NCBI GenBank assembly: GCA_009781425.1 | Contig: WQYC01000020.1 | Coordinates: forward strand, 1 to 44,749 | Reading direction: 5' to 3' | DNA: 44,749 nucleotides | Source: Oscillospiraceae bacterium | GTDB taxonomy: Bacteria > Bacillota > Clostridia > Oscillospirales > Ruminococcaceae | Translations under genes and position numbers: made by a program | Shown: piece after piece, positions 23,281-30,970 of the stretch | Numbering within the stretch: position 1 is the first letter of the stretch | Layout of the letters: each line of letters opens with the position of its first letter | The notes under the pieces: generated by a model | Databases searched by the model: none | What the model was told of the DNA's origin: nothing | What the model saw: only the letters and a program-made list of their open reading frames with translations

Positions 23281-23309
23281 AGTATAGCACTCAATAAACA
23301 TAAAGGCAA
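23281..23309 (-). promoter_or_regulatory. Promoter of the giant dockerin gene
   Basis: Minus strand TTGCCT, 17 bp, TATACT, about 50 bases before the ATG. It gives the gene its own start in addition to any read-through from the two-component operon. Confidence 0.5.
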
Positions 23310-23319
23310 TAGAAAAACA

Positions 23320-23343
23320 AAAGGTTGAGAAATCTCAACCTTT
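23320..23343 (-). terminator. Terminator overlapping the response-regulator stop codon
   Basis: AAAGGTTGAGA pairs with TCTCAACCTTT, then TTTTGTTTTT on the minus strand. The TGA stop of the response regulator is inside the 5' arm. Confidence 0.7.
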
Positions 23344-24003
23344 CTTAAAAACATACCCCTCACCCCGCACGGTTTCAATGGTATATCCCGTATCTGTTAA
23401 ACTCTTGCGAAGCCGCGACAAATGGGATTTTAACGTCTTGTCGGTGTTTCCGTAAGGCAGATTCCATATTTGCTCGTATAAGTATTCTTGGCGTATGATA
23501 CGGTTTTCGTGCCGGACAAAAAGCAGAAGCAGGGAAAATTCCTTTTGCGTTAAAAGCATATTTTCGCCGTTAATAAAAGCCTGTAAGCTGATTAGGTCAA
23601 GCGACAACGCACCGCGTGTGATTAGTTTCGGGATTCGCTCTGTCTGTTCCAAAACTTTCTTAACCCTCGCCAAAAGGTCGGCGTAGACAAACGGCTTACC
23701 TATGTAATCGTCCGCGCCCATTTCAATTCCCCGCGCCGAATGTTCGCCCCTGTTCCACGCCGTCAGCATGATTATAGGAATGTCGTTCCCCTCGGTGCGT
23801 AGCTCTTTGAGGTATTCCAAGCCGTTACCGTCGGGGAGCATAATGTCAAGAATGATAATGTCGGGTGTGGTTTCTGACAGCGTTTTCCGTGCTTTTTTCA
23901 GATTCTCGGCAGTGAGGACGGTATACCCTGCATTTTCTAAATTGACACGGTTGTTTTCTAAAACGTCAAGTTCATCTTCAACGCATAATACGGTTTTCTT
24001 CAT
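23335..24003 (-). CDS. OmpR-family response regulator
   Basis: A 222-residue two-component regulator. The receiver domain (1-115) has acidic ED at 9-10, phosphoacceptor D53 in IILDIMLPDG, the switch threonine in IIMLTA, and K in GKPF. The C-terminal winged helix includes LLTQKEFSLLLLFVRHENRI and RLRKSLTDTGYTIETVRGEGYVF. The ATG overlaps the stop of the kinase-like gene by four bases (ATGA). It lies just upstream of the giant dockerin gene on the same strand, so that gene is a plausible target. Its partner lacks an ATPase domain, so phosphate may come from elsewhere. Confidence 0.93.
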   Translation of the reverse strand: MKKTVLCVEDELDVLENNRVNLENAGYTVLTAENLKKARKTLSETTPDIIILDIMLPDGNGLEYLKELRTEGNDIPIIMLTAWNRGEHSARGIEMGADDYIGKPFVYADLLARVKKVLEQTERIPKLITRGALSLDLISLQAFINGENMLLTQKEFSLLLLFVRHENRIIRQEYLYEQIWNLPYGNTDKTLKSHLSRLRKSLTDTGYTIETVRGEGYVFKKG

Positions 24004-24899
24004 TGTTTACGCACCCCGCTTTCTTCGTTTTCAGCGTTTTCAGAAAGTGCGGCGTTAATCATATCAGCCATTTCCATAATCTTATCTTGTGATTTGTTAA
24101 TGAGTTCCTCGGTTTTTTCGGGTTTGATTTTAATAGTTTGTATGCTTGTCGAAACAACGGTAAGAGGAGTTAAAAGTTGGTGGCTCATTTTCTTGTAGAA
24201 ATCGGCTTCTGCGGCTTTTTCTTCGGCTTGGCGTTTGGCGGCTTCGGTTTCGGCTATTCTGCGTATCGCTATTTCAAACAAATAACAAATCAGCAGAAGT
24301 ACGACATAAAGCACAATACGGATAATTATAAATTCTATGCCGTGCGTGTGTGATGAAATGAAGTTACTGCCACTGAACATGATTATTGCGAAGAACGCAA
24401 GCGGAATCAGCCAAAAGAATTTCCACAGGTCGGATTGATTGATAGCGGGGTTTGTGTAAAGCTTTCTGAGTAAGAACATCAACGGCGGTAAGGTAATCCC
24501 GCACACAACAAGGCTTATAATCGCCGCCGCGAATAGAGATGAATCGAATAGCTTCTCTGCCGTATGTGTTCCCGTGCCGATTACAATCGGGCTGTACATT
24601 AACGCCACCGTTTGCAAGAAAATATTCTGTAATATTCTCTTTCGGAACACAAAGAACGGCATAATGTTCACGGGGAGCGTTACGCCGAGCATAATAAATT
24701 GAACGGTCTGCACGTTAATTTCCCTGTGCTGTCCAATAAACAGAACAACACCGCACAGGAATAACGTATAACCGCATAAATATACGATAACCGAGCGTGT
24801 CTTTACGTCCCGTGTTTTCCACATGGGATAGAGGAAAAGCGGGATACACGCAATGAACGGGACGGCTACATTGAATAGTTCTATAAGATAATCGGTCAT
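24000..24899 (-). CDS. Histidine-kinase-like membrane protein lacking the ATPase domain
   Basis: A 299-residue protein with about seven predicted membrane helices in residues 1-210, a short coiled coil (RRIAETEAAKRQAEEKAAEA) and a DHp-type dimerisation segment with the phospho-accepting histidine in KKMSHQLLTPLTVV. The protein stops about 40 residues later; no N, G1 or G2 box is present here, and the reading frame closes in the start of the response regulator. This is therefore not a complete kinase. It may receive phosphate from another kinase, act as a phosphatase, or sense and titrate the regulator. The start at 24899 follows AGGAG; an ATG nine codons upstream does not. Confidence 0.85.
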   Translation of the reverse strand: MTDYLIELFNVAVPFIACIPLFLYPMWKTRDVKTRSVIVYLCGYTLFLCGVVLFIGQHREINVQTVQFIMLGVTLPVNIMPFFVFRKRILQNIFLQTVALMYSPIVIGTGTHTAEKLFDSSLFAAAIISLVVCGITLPPLMFLLRKLYTNPAINQSDLWKFFWLIPLAFFAIIMFSGSNFISSHTHGIEFIIIRIVLYVVLLLICYLFEIAIRRIAETEAAKRQAEEKAAEADFYKKMSHQLLTPLTVVSTSIQTIKIKPEKTEELINKSQDKIMEMADMINAALSENAENEESGVRKQ

Positions 24900-25079
24900 A
24901 GTTTGCTCCTGTTCTGATGAATACATTAATTATAGAGGTTAAATCGGTGTTTGTCAAGAGAAGTGGGAAACGTATGAAAATTTAAAATTACCTGAAATTA
25001 CGATTAATTTTCTTATTAAAACAGCAAATAATAAGATATGCGTACCATGTCGGGCCGCTTAATTTATAGGAGTTTCAAA

Positions 25080-25468
<389 letters not shown>

Positions 25469-25530
25469 TCATCGCTTCACGCTCCTCGGCTCGCTCTATT
25501 TCTGCCTTACCTCAAAAAATCTGTACTGTC

Positions 25531-25934
25531 ATCCTTATATGGTTAGATTTTAGTCAGAATTTCTTTAAATAAATCTCATAAAACCGCCTATAGATTGAAA
25601 AACAACCGTACAGAAATTTCTGCCTCTTTCTGCCTTGAAAGCCATGAGCTTCACAGTTTTTCTGTACGGTTATTTCTTGTCGATTTTTGCCACACCCTCA
25701 ATAATTACGCACAGTCTTTTTGCCTCGAAAAGCATCCCCGCTTAGTGCTATCTTATAACTAAGCGCATTTTATAAAAATTCCACATTTTTGCCTTGTATA
25801 CCCACATTACAAGCGGCAAATACCACTAAGCGTTTTTAATATAATTTCTCGTTTTATAAACGAGCTTTTTAATTTTTGCGCTTAGTGCTTTTCTGCCATT
25901 TTCCGCCGCACCGCCCCACTATCCTTATATGGTT
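25531..25934. repeat. Repeat cluster: 14-bp direct repeats, inverted repeats and CGCTTAGTG motifs
   Basis: ATCCTTATATGGTT occurs at 25531-25544 and 25921-25934. AACCGTACAGAAA (25604-25616) is inverted at 25659-25671. CGCTTAGTG occurs at 25739 and 25879 and inverted at 25758 and 25824. The set looks like a recombination or control region rather than chance, but has no known name to me. Confidence 0.6.
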
Positions 25935-26057
25935 TCCTTGATTTCAAAACTATCTCGAAATACCCGCACAGTAAGCGAAAAAAGTAGGGCGGCAAAAGCC
26001 GCTTTTCTCAGTGTAATTTCGCTTTTGAAATACGCACTTCACCGCCCAACTTTAAAA

Positions 26058-26504
26058 TTAATTCTGAGACGAAATCCATTTTCTTATAATCCTATCCACA
26101 GTAGATTTGCTAATCACAATATCGTTTTCAACGCAGATTTTTGAAATTTCTGCGAAGCTATTTCCTCTTTGCCTTAATCCAATTACATAGTTTTCAATTT
26201 CCGTTGTAATTTTTGATTTCCGCCCTGCGCCGCGCTCGTTAAAACTTCTCTGCGATTTCAGGTCCAGTGCATAAAGCAACTCATGTTTTTCCATGATTAC
26301 CTCGTCAATAGTGGTTTCTAACTCTTCAATTCTAAGATTTTGCTTTTCACTCTCATTTTGAAGCTCGGCGATAGTTGAATTTTTGGCTATAAGTATTGTC
26401 TTTAACCTCTCAATTTCCTGCTGCATATAATCAAGCGTAGATTCTAAGTTGACAGGCTTCGGAGTTCTCTGCACCCTGTTGTCAAAAAGCGGTGACGGTC
26501 TCAT
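26058..26504 (-). CDS. Coiled-coil protein with resolvase-type HTH
   Basis: A 148-residue protein. Residues about 20-80 form a coiled coil (YMQQEIERLKTILIAKNSTI, then AELQNESEKQNLRIEELE). Residues about 95-145 form a resolvase-like helix-turn-helix (GAGRKSKITTEIENYVIGLR, then FAEISKICVENDIVISKSTV), related to the DNA-binding tail of Tn3 resolvases and Hin. No catalytic domain is present. GAGAGGAGG lies before the ATG. It may bind the nearby repeat region or the TTTTTGAATTAA repeats just upstream of its gene. The function is unknown; such proteins accompany integrases on Clostridial elements. Confidence 0.75.
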   Translation of the reverse strand: MRPSPLFDNRVQRTPKPVNLESTLDYMQQEIERLKTILIAKNSTIAELQNESEKQNLRIEELETTIDEVIMEKHELLYALDLKSQRSFNERGAGRKSKITTEIENYVIGLRQRGNSFAEISKICVENDIVISKSTVDRIIRKWISSQN

Positions 26505-26529
26505 ATCTTCTCCTCCTCTCCCATAAATA

Positions 26530-26597
26530 TTTTTGAATTAATTCTGAATTATCCCCGTTTTAATTCAAAATTAAAGCTTGTTTTTGAATTAACTCTG
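26530..26597. repeat. Two direct repeats TTTTTGAATTAA(T/C)TCTG
   Basis: Copies at 26530-26546 and 26581-26597 match at all but one position, 51 bases apart, with further TTAATTC pieces between and after. They lie upstream of the coiled-coil HTH gene and may be its operators. Confidence 0.5.
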
Positions 26598-26664
26598 TGT
26601 TAATTCTGATACGCATTTCACCGAGATAAACGACGATTAAACTATCGCCGTTATTTCTCCCGCC

Positions 26665-26895
26665 TCACTTCTCAATCCGCAATCTCTGCTGCTCACCTAT
26701 CTCGGGTGCAGGAAACGCCGCAGGATTACTCACGAAATCATAAAGCGTAGTCGCGTTAATCAAACGCTTTCGCCCTGCCATAATCGACGGAAGCTGACCC
26801 GACAAGCACAGCTCCCGAATCCGCCACTTCGACAGTCCCGGAATCTGCTTCGATGCCTCGTCAATTGTCATGAGCCTCATTTCTCTTTCAAGCAT
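26665..26895 (-). CDS. Excisionase-like HTH protein
   Basis: A 76-residue MerR/Xis-type DNA-binding protein: LMTIDEASKQIPGLSKWRIR, then LCLSGQLPSIMAGRKRLINA. It resembles the 12310 protein in layout and length. A very strong GAGGAGGTGAG site precedes the ATG at 26895, so the full-length reading is preferred over an internal ATG. It is divergent from the Xre-integrase operon, and the pair probably controls integration versus excision of the island. Confidence 0.85.
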   Translation of the reverse strand: MLEREMRLMTIDEASKQIPGLSKWRIRELCLSGQLPSIMAGRKRLINATTLYDFVSNPAAFPAPEIGEQQRLRIEK

Positions 26896-26935
26896 AATCT
26901 CACCTCCTCTTCATAAATATTTCTCCTACCGTCGC

Positions 26936-26964
26936 TTGACAAATCAGTTTTTATGTGTTAGTAT
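26936..26964 (+). promoter_or_regulatory. Promoter of the Xre-integrase operon
   Basis: TTGACA, 17 bp, TAGTAT. A direct repeat GTCTACAT / GTCTATAT follows at about 26987 and 27018 and could be the Xre operator. Confidence 0.65.
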
Positions 26965-27102
26965 TAGGTAAAGAGAGAAAACGAAACGTCTACATTAATG
27001 GATTGCAACGATTTGCGTCTATATATGTGGACTATAACTAATATATCACGCTCTTTGGTAAATGTCAATGCTTTTTCGTGAAAAGAAAGGAAATTAATAA
27101 TT

Positions 27103-27693
27103 ATGAGTGTCGAAAAATCGCTAAAATTCTCAGGTCAGCTACGCGTACTTCTTTACAAAAACGATGTCACGCAGACAGCTCTCGCCGATTCCATCGGCGT
27201 TTCCAAACAGGTCATTTCAAAATGGCTCGCAGGGCAGAGCGTGCCGGACATGATTAGCTTTCAACGAATCGCGAAATTCTTCAATGTGCCCTACGATTAT
27301 TTATACGGCGACGAAGAAAGCAAGGCTCTTTGGGACATAACGCCGGAATTCGGCGTTGCTGTTGCGAAGAAAATTAAAGCAAAAAAGCTGACAATCGAAG
27401 ATGTTGAACGAAGAAGCGGCTTGAAGCAAAGCATTATTAACCATTTAATAAAGTACGGCAAAACAAAAAAAGCCGGCTCGTCCGCTTTTGAATACAGAAG
27501 CGAATTCGGCTTGCGGCTTTTCGACGATTTATGTGAGGTGCTGGAGTTGGATATTGGCGATTACACGGTTTTGAATCAGCACAGCCAAGCGATTAGTCCG
27601 TACAGAGCTGATGAAGAAGCGATTATTAAAGCATTTCGCGATAAACCGGAAATGCAGGAGGCTGTGAAAAAGCTTTTAGATGTAAAGGAGTGA
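27103..27693 (+). CDS. Xre-family regulator of the island
   Basis: A 196-residue protein. Residues 8-70 form a helix-turn-helix (LRVLLYKNDVTQTALADSIG, then VSKQVISKWLAGQSVPDM and FFNVPYDYLYGDEE). The rest is a helical region with a second possible HTH-like segment (LTIEDVERRSGLKQSIINHL) and an acidic end. AAAGGA stands ahead of the ATG. Its stop falls between the ribosome site and ATG of the integrase gene, so both are co-expressed. It is the likely repressor of island excision. Confidence 0.88.
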   Translation: MSVEKSLKFSGQLRVLLYKNDVTQTALADSIGVSKQVISKWLAGQSVPDMISFQRIAKFFNVPYDYLYGDEESKALWDITPEFGVAVAKKIKAKKLTIEDVERRSGLKQSIINHLIKYGKTKKAGSSAFEYRSEFGLRLFDDLCEVLELDIGDYTVLNQHSQAISPYRADEEAIIKAFRDKPEMQEAVKKLLDVKE

Positions 27694-27698
27694 GAAAA

Positions 27699-28961
27699 AT
27701 GGCAAGTATCAGACCGCGTAAAGACAAAGACGGCAACATCGTGTCTTATCAAATCCGCGTACATAAAGGTTATGACGTGAACGGCAAGCAGTTGAAGCCT
27801 CATTCTTTAACTTGGAAACCCGCGCCCGGCATGACTACGAAGCAAATTGAAAAAGAGTTAAATCGTAAAGCGCTCTTGTTTGAGGAAGAGTGCGTAAACG
27901 GCGTGCCGACCAGCAATATTAAGCTCGCAGATTTCTGCTCGCGGTATATCGAAATAATGGAGAACAGCATATCGCCAACCACGCTTCAATTCTATAAAAA
28001 TCAAATTAACAAATTCATCATTCCCGCGCTTGGTCACATGAAATTGAAGGACATCAAAACCGCACATATTCAAAGCTACATACAGATGCTGTCAAAGCTT
28101 CCCCGCGAAACTCGAAAAGGCGAAACCACGGACGAAACTCTTTCACCGGCAACAATCAGGCGTTATCTGACAGTGTTGCAATCAATTCTAAAGTGTGCTG
28201 TGAAATTAGACCTTATCCACGAAACTCCGGCGAAAACCGAAAAGCTTACTTTACAGAAAATCACCGCTCCGAAAATCGAAGTCTTCAATAAATACGAAGC
28301 CGCAGAGATGCTTGGATGTCTCGAGAACGAGGATTTACAGTTTCAGGTTATGGTGCAGCTTGCGATTCACATGGGCGCGCGGCGCGGTGAAATAGTTGCG
28401 TTGAAATTCTCTGATGTAGAATATGTAAATCGTAAGATAACCGTGCAACGCGCCGCTATTAAAATAAAAGATATGCCGATTCAAATTAAACCGCCGAAGG
28501 ACTATGAGGTGCGGAGCGTTACAGTAAGCAAAAGTTGCTTGGAATTAGTGAAAATGCTAAAAGCCGAAAAAGAACGTGAAGCGGCACGATTACTCAACCT
28601 GTGGAATGAGGGTGACTGGCTTTTCACCCAATGGAATGGCATAATCATGAATCCCATGACACCGACCAAGCAGTTTGCGAAGTTTTTGAAGCGAAACGGT
28701 TTAAAACACCGCAAGTTCCATTGCCTCAGACACAGCTCGGCGACGCTTCTGCTCTACGGTGGCGCAAATATCAAGCACGTCCAGAGCCGCCTCGGGCACG
28801 CAGACATCGACACCACGAGCAAGTATCTGCACTACATTGAAGAAGCCGATGCTGAAGCGGCGAATATTCTTGATAATATCCTTAATGTGCAGCCTAAAAT
28901 TGAGAAAGCGAGAAAACGAAACGAGGAATTAGAGAAATCAGCAAAAGCTGAACTCGCATAA
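27699..28961 (+). CDS. Tyrosine-family site-specific integrase of the island
   Basis: A 420-residue integrase. An AP2-like arm-binding domain (ASIRPRKDKDGNIVSYQIRV) is followed by a SAM-like core-binding domain (about 65-165) and a catalytic domain with R in MGARRGE, HxxR in CLRHSSATLLL and nucleophile Y in TTSKYLHYIE. All catalytic residues visible are in place, so it should be active. The start at 27699 is chosen because AAGGAG lies eight bases upstream. It reads toward tRNA-Pro(GGG), whose 3' end is 147 bases downstream and is duplicated at 13812, identifying that tRNA as the attachment site. Confidence 0.93.
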   Translation: MASIRPRKDKDGNIVSYQIRVHKGYDVNGKQLKPHSLTWKPAPGMTTKQIEKELNRKALLFEEECVNGVPTSNIKLADFCSRYIEIMENSISPTTLQFYKNQINKFIIPALGHMKLKDIKTAHIQSYIQMLSKLPRETRKGETTDETLSPATIRRYLTVLQSILKCAVKLDLIHETPAKTEKLTLQKITAPKIEVFNKYEAAEMLGCLENEDLQFQVMVQLAIHMGARRGEIVALKFSDVEYVNRKITVQRAAIKIKDMPIQIKPPKDYEVRSVTVSKSCLELVKMLKAEKEREAARLLNLWNEGDWLFTQWNGIIMNPMTPTKQFAKFLKRNGLKHRKFHCLRHSSATLLLYGGANIKHVQSRLGHADIDTTSKYLHYIEEADAEAANILDNILNVQPKIEKARKRNEELEKSAKAELA

Positions 28962-28963
28962 AT

Positions 28964-28999
28964 AAAACGAGCGTTCCGTTGAAAGAACGCTCGTTTTTT
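28964..28999 (+). terminator. Terminator of the integrase gene
   Basis: AAAACGAGCGTTC pairs with GAACGCTCGTTTT and is followed by a T run. Confidence 0.85.
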
Positions 29000-29056
29000 A
29001 TGGAATTGTTTTTTTCTTGTTGGACTATTGTTGGACTGAGCCGTTTTGGTGCAAAA

Positions 29057-29091
29057 ACAAGCGGATTTACAAATCTTGTAAATCCGCTTGT
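29057..29091 (-). terminator. Terminator of tRNA-Pro
   Basis: Arms of 16 bp (ACAAGCGGATTTACAA / TTGTAAATCCGCTTGT) with TTTTTG following on the minus strand, just downstream of the tRNA. It belongs to the island and restores termination after integration. Confidence 0.75.
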
Positions 29092-29107
29092 AGTCAAGGT
29101 ATTTCTC

Positions 29108-29149
29108 TCTGAGTGACAGGATTTGAACCTGCGGCCTCTACCACCCCAA
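29108..29149. repeat. Right attachment site within tRNA-Pro
   Basis: The 42-bp repeat partner of 13812-13853. It spans the anticodon loop to the discriminator of the intact tRNA, so integration regenerates a functional gene. Confidence 0.85.
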
Positions 29150-29181
29150 GGTAGCGCGCTACCAATCTGCGCCACACCCAG
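29108..29181 (-). tRNA. tRNA-Pro (anticodon GGG)
   Basis: A 74-base cloverleaf without encoded CCA. Acceptor CTGGGTG pairs with CACTCAG (one G-T), the anticodon stem is CTACC / GGTAG around TTGGGGT, giving GGG, and the T arm is GCAGG / CCTGT around TTCAAAT. It is the integration target of the island. Confidence 0.93.
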
Positions 29182-29264
29182 TCAAGATATGAAAAACATG
29201 AAAAAAATATGAAAAAAAGAAAATAACTGCTTATTTTCATATTTATTTTTCTTCGCCACTACCT

Positions 29265-29293
29265 ATAGTACCACAAACAAGCTCACTTGTCAA
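29265..29293 (-). promoter_or_regulatory. Promoter of tRNA-Pro
   Basis: Minus strand TTGACA, 17 bp, TACTAT, about 85 bases before the tRNA. Confidence 0.7.
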
Positions 29294-29374
29294 CCCCCAT
29301 ATTGCATTTTTGTTGTAGATTTGAAAATGCTGATAAACGGGTATAAATGCTTGAATAACATTATTAAAGGGCGC

Positions 29375-29403
29375 TTGACAATGCTCGCAAAGCGTGGTAA
29401 ACT
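29375..29403 (+). promoter_or_regulatory. Promoter of the small membrane protein gene
   Basis: TTGACA, 17 bp, TAAACT, 35 bases before the ATG. Confidence 0.7.
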
Positions 29404-29437
29404 ATATTTACCACAAAAAAGAAAAGAGGTCTACAAA

Positions 29438-29659
29438 ATGATTCCGATTCCTATTCCAAGCGGCAGTCTGCTCTATATTGCCGGAGGTGCTTGCATACTT
29501 TTCGGGCTTTTTTCGATGATTAATGTGTTTGTGAAGAAAAAAGAAAACTCCGAGGAAAACGCGCCGAAAACACCGAATAAAGCAGTCAGATTTTTTTCGG
29601 GAATCTTCTTTATCGCTCTCGGAGTAGGATTGATTGCGTTGAATTATTTTGTGGATTGA
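29438..29659 (+). CDS. Small two-helix membrane protein
   Basis: A 73-residue protein with two hydrophobic helices (GSLLYIAGGACILFGLFSMI near the start and FFSGIFFIALGVGLIALNYF near the end) joined by a charged loop (KKKENSEENAPKT). No family is recognised. The start at 29438 is supported by AGAGG and by a promoter that would lie inside a longer reading from 29321. It stands alone between tRNA-Pro and the antitoxin gene. Confidence 0.7.
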   Translation: MIPIPIPSGSLLYIAGGACILFGLFSMINVFVKKKENSEENAPKTPNKAVRFFSGIFFIALGVGLIALNYFVD

Positions 29660-29666
29660 AAATGTG

Positions 29667-29695
29667 TTGACATTGCATTAAAAACGTGATACAAT
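29667..29695 (+). promoter_or_regulatory. Promoter of the antitoxin gene
   Basis: TTGACA, 17 bp, TACAAT, 18 bases before the ATG at 29714. Confidence 0.7.
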
Positions 29696-29713
29696 GTAAC
29701 CGAGGTGATTAAA

Positions 29714-30007
29714 ATGACTAAAAACGAAACTTTACACATTCGCGTGAACGGAAACGTAAAAGCAAACGCTGAAAAAACGCTTGATGCGCTCGGATTATCC
29801 ATATCTGAAGCGGTAAATGCGCTGCTTCACCAAATACCTCTCGTCGGGGGTCTTCCTTTCGAGGTGAAAATGCCTGCGCCCGAAAGCATTATTGTGCGAA
29901 GCATAGAAGAGCTTTATGCAAAGCTTGAAGAGGCGGAGGAGGATATTGCAGCCGGCAGGGTTATACCTGCGGAAGTTGTGCATGAAAGGTTAAAAGAGAA
30001 ATATTAA
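29714..30007 (+). CDS. RelB/DinJ-family antitoxin
   Basis: A 97-residue protein. Residues 1-45 are a ribbon-helix-helix domain of the RelB/DinJ type (LHIRVNGNVKANAEKTLDAL, then GLSISEAVNALLHQI), followed by PLVGGLPFEVKMPAPES, the usual linker, and an acidic helical tail that would wrap the toxin. GAGGTG precedes the ATG. A RelE/YafQ-type toxin is expected next; only a degraded trace is seen, so the antitoxin is probably orphaned or acts in trans. Confidence 0.87.
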   Translation: MTKNETLHIRVNGNVKANAEKTLDALGLSISEAVNALLHQIPLVGGLPFEVKMPAPESIIVRSIEELYAKLEEAEEDIAAGRVIPAEVVHERLKEKY

Positions 30008-30011
30008 TTTT

Positions 30012-30085
30012 TACGTTAAATATTCAGAAAAACTATAGCAAGAATTGTACTCGGTGCGCGGGATTTAACAGAGATTGATACATAA
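30012..30085 (+). pseudogene. Possible decayed RelE/ParE toxin trace
   Basis: Directly after the antitoxin, one frame reads YVKYSEKL, stop, and another ends ARDLTEIDT, stop. These resemble the first strand and helix of RelE/ParE toxins but are too short for a sure call. Confidence 0.3.
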
Positions 30086-30098
30086 AAATTGTAAAACT

Positions 30099-30126
30099 AC
30101 CCCCGCTCGAAAGAACGGGGGTTTAA
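30099..30126 (+). terminator. Terminator after the antitoxin region
   Basis: ACCCCCG pairs with CGGGGGT over a 10-base loop, followed by TTTAATTT. Confidence 0.65.
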
Positions 30127-30172
30127 TTTACATATTATCATTTTCGTATACCTCATTCTATATTAATAAGAT

Positions 30173-30402
30173 TCATCGCCTTGTGTTCATTTTAACCATC
30201 ATATAAAACCAATAAATACAGATACTTCCTGCAATCAGAAGCAAAGGAACACCGATATTTGTCAAAGCTTCAGAGCCGGTTACTGAACTGATAATTGTCA
30301 ATATTATACCTAAAATACCCAAGACAACCCAACTTAAAAAGAAAAAACCTCTAAATTTACTAAAAAATTCATAATGTCCCCTTCTAAAAAAATAATTTTC
30401 AT
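30173..30402 (-). pseudogene. Small two-helix membrane protein gene with frameshift at a T tract
   Basis: The frame reads YFFRRGHYEFFSKFRGFFF, then LSWVVLGILGIILTIISSV and GVPLLLIAGSICIYWFYMMV, ending MNTRR: two membrane helices. No start codon is in that frame after the upstream stop. An ATG at 30402 just downstream of a consensus promoter is out of frame by one base, and a seven-T tract lies between. It is either frameshifted, phase-variable, or affected by a sequence error. A second ATG with AGAAGGGG is also out of frame. Divergent from an Xre gene. Confidence 0.5.
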
Positions 30403-30416
30403 TGTATTATATTTAT

Positions 30417-30445
30417 ATTATAATCGTTCAGAACGATTATGTCAA
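30417..30445 (-). promoter_or_regulatory. Consensus promoter with operator in its spacer
   Basis: Minus strand TTGACA, 17 bp, TATAAT. The palindrome ATAATCGTT-CAG-AACGATTAT at 30420-30440 fills the spacer. A half site ACGATTA recurs at 30473, before the Xre gene. It is the likely operator for that Xre protein. Confidence 0.75.
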
Positions 30446-30496
30446 GCCTTTTTCGATATTTAATTGCCTTAGACGATTAAAAATAAGGTGATTAAT

Positions 30497-30742
30497 ATGA
30501 AAATCAGAACAAATTACGGCGATTCAAACATCACAGGCAAGAATATTTCAAGGCTTCGCAGAGAAAAAGGTATGAAACAAAAGGAAATGCTCGCACGATT
30601 GCAAGTGTCGGGTGTTGACATAAGCCCGTCGAGTCTTTCAGAGCTTGAAGGGCAAACAAGAATCGCAACAGACAAGGAAATCTGGGCAATATCTAAAATA
30701 TTAGGTGTTCCGATTGAATTACTTTTTGAAGAAACAGATTAA
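30497..30742 (+). CDS. Small Xre-family repressor
   Basis: An 81-residue single-domain helix-turn-helix protein: ITGKNISRLRREKGMKQKEM, then SPSSLSELEGQTRIATDKEI and ILGVPIELLFEE. The start at 30497 follows AAGGTG; an in-frame upstream codon lacks spacing. It is divergent from the frameshifted membrane gene across a promoter with a 21-bp palindrome, a typical autoregulated pair. A strong terminator follows directly. Confidence 0.87.
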   Translation: MKIRTNYGDSNITGKNISRLRREKGMKQKEMLARLQVSGVDISPSSLSELEGQTRIATDKEIWAISKILGVPIELLFEETD

Positions 30743-30767
30743 AACCGCCGATTTAATCGGCGGTTTT
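30741..30767 (+). terminator. Terminator of the Xre gene
   Basis: AAAACCGCCGATT pairs with AATCGGCGGTTTT, then TTTT. It overlaps the stop codon region. Confidence 0.8.
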
Positions 30768-30806
30768 CTTTTCCAAAAAATTTTAAAAATATTTTTCAAA
30801 AACCCC

Positions 30807-30835
30807 TTGACAAAGCTTTTGAACTATGATAAAAT
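30807..30835 (+). promoter_or_regulatory. Promoter of the hrcA-grpE-dnaK-dnaJ operon
   Basis: TTGACA, 17 bp, TAAAAT; the transcription start would fall at the edge of the first CIRCE. Confidence 0.85.
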
Positions 30836-30840
30836 ACTAA

Positions 30841-30890
30841 TTAGCACTCTCGGCGTTTGAGTGCTAACACTCGGAAAAGCAGAGTGCTAA
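30841..30890 (+). promoter_or_regulatory. Two overlapping CIRCE operators
   Basis: The first (30841-30867) is perfect: TTAGCACTC, 9 bases, GAGTGCTAA. The second (30864-30890) has a degenerate left half CTAACACTC, 9 bases, and a perfect right half, overlapping the first by four bases. CIRCE binds HrcA and represses the chaperone operon. Confidence 0.93.
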
Positions 30891-30960
30891 TGTAGGGAAC
30901 GCATTAATGCGTTCCGAAAATGGTTGAAATCGGGCGGAATGGTTAAAACCATTCCCTACG
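30891..30960. repeat. REP-like nested palindromes in the hrcA leader
   Basis: GTAGGGAACGCATTAATGCG opens a hairpin, a second hairpin is GGAATGGTT/AACCATTCC, and the ends GTAGGGA and TCCCTAC pair. It belongs to the same repeat group as 31995 and 32067 and lies in the 5' UTR. Confidence 0.65.
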
Positions 30961-30970
30961 AGGGTGAATC

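Noticed and set aside
25739-25887. CGCTTAGTG motifs as a CRISPR or tRNA-like element
   Set aside because: Spacing is irregular, orientation alternates and no cloverleaf can be drawn.
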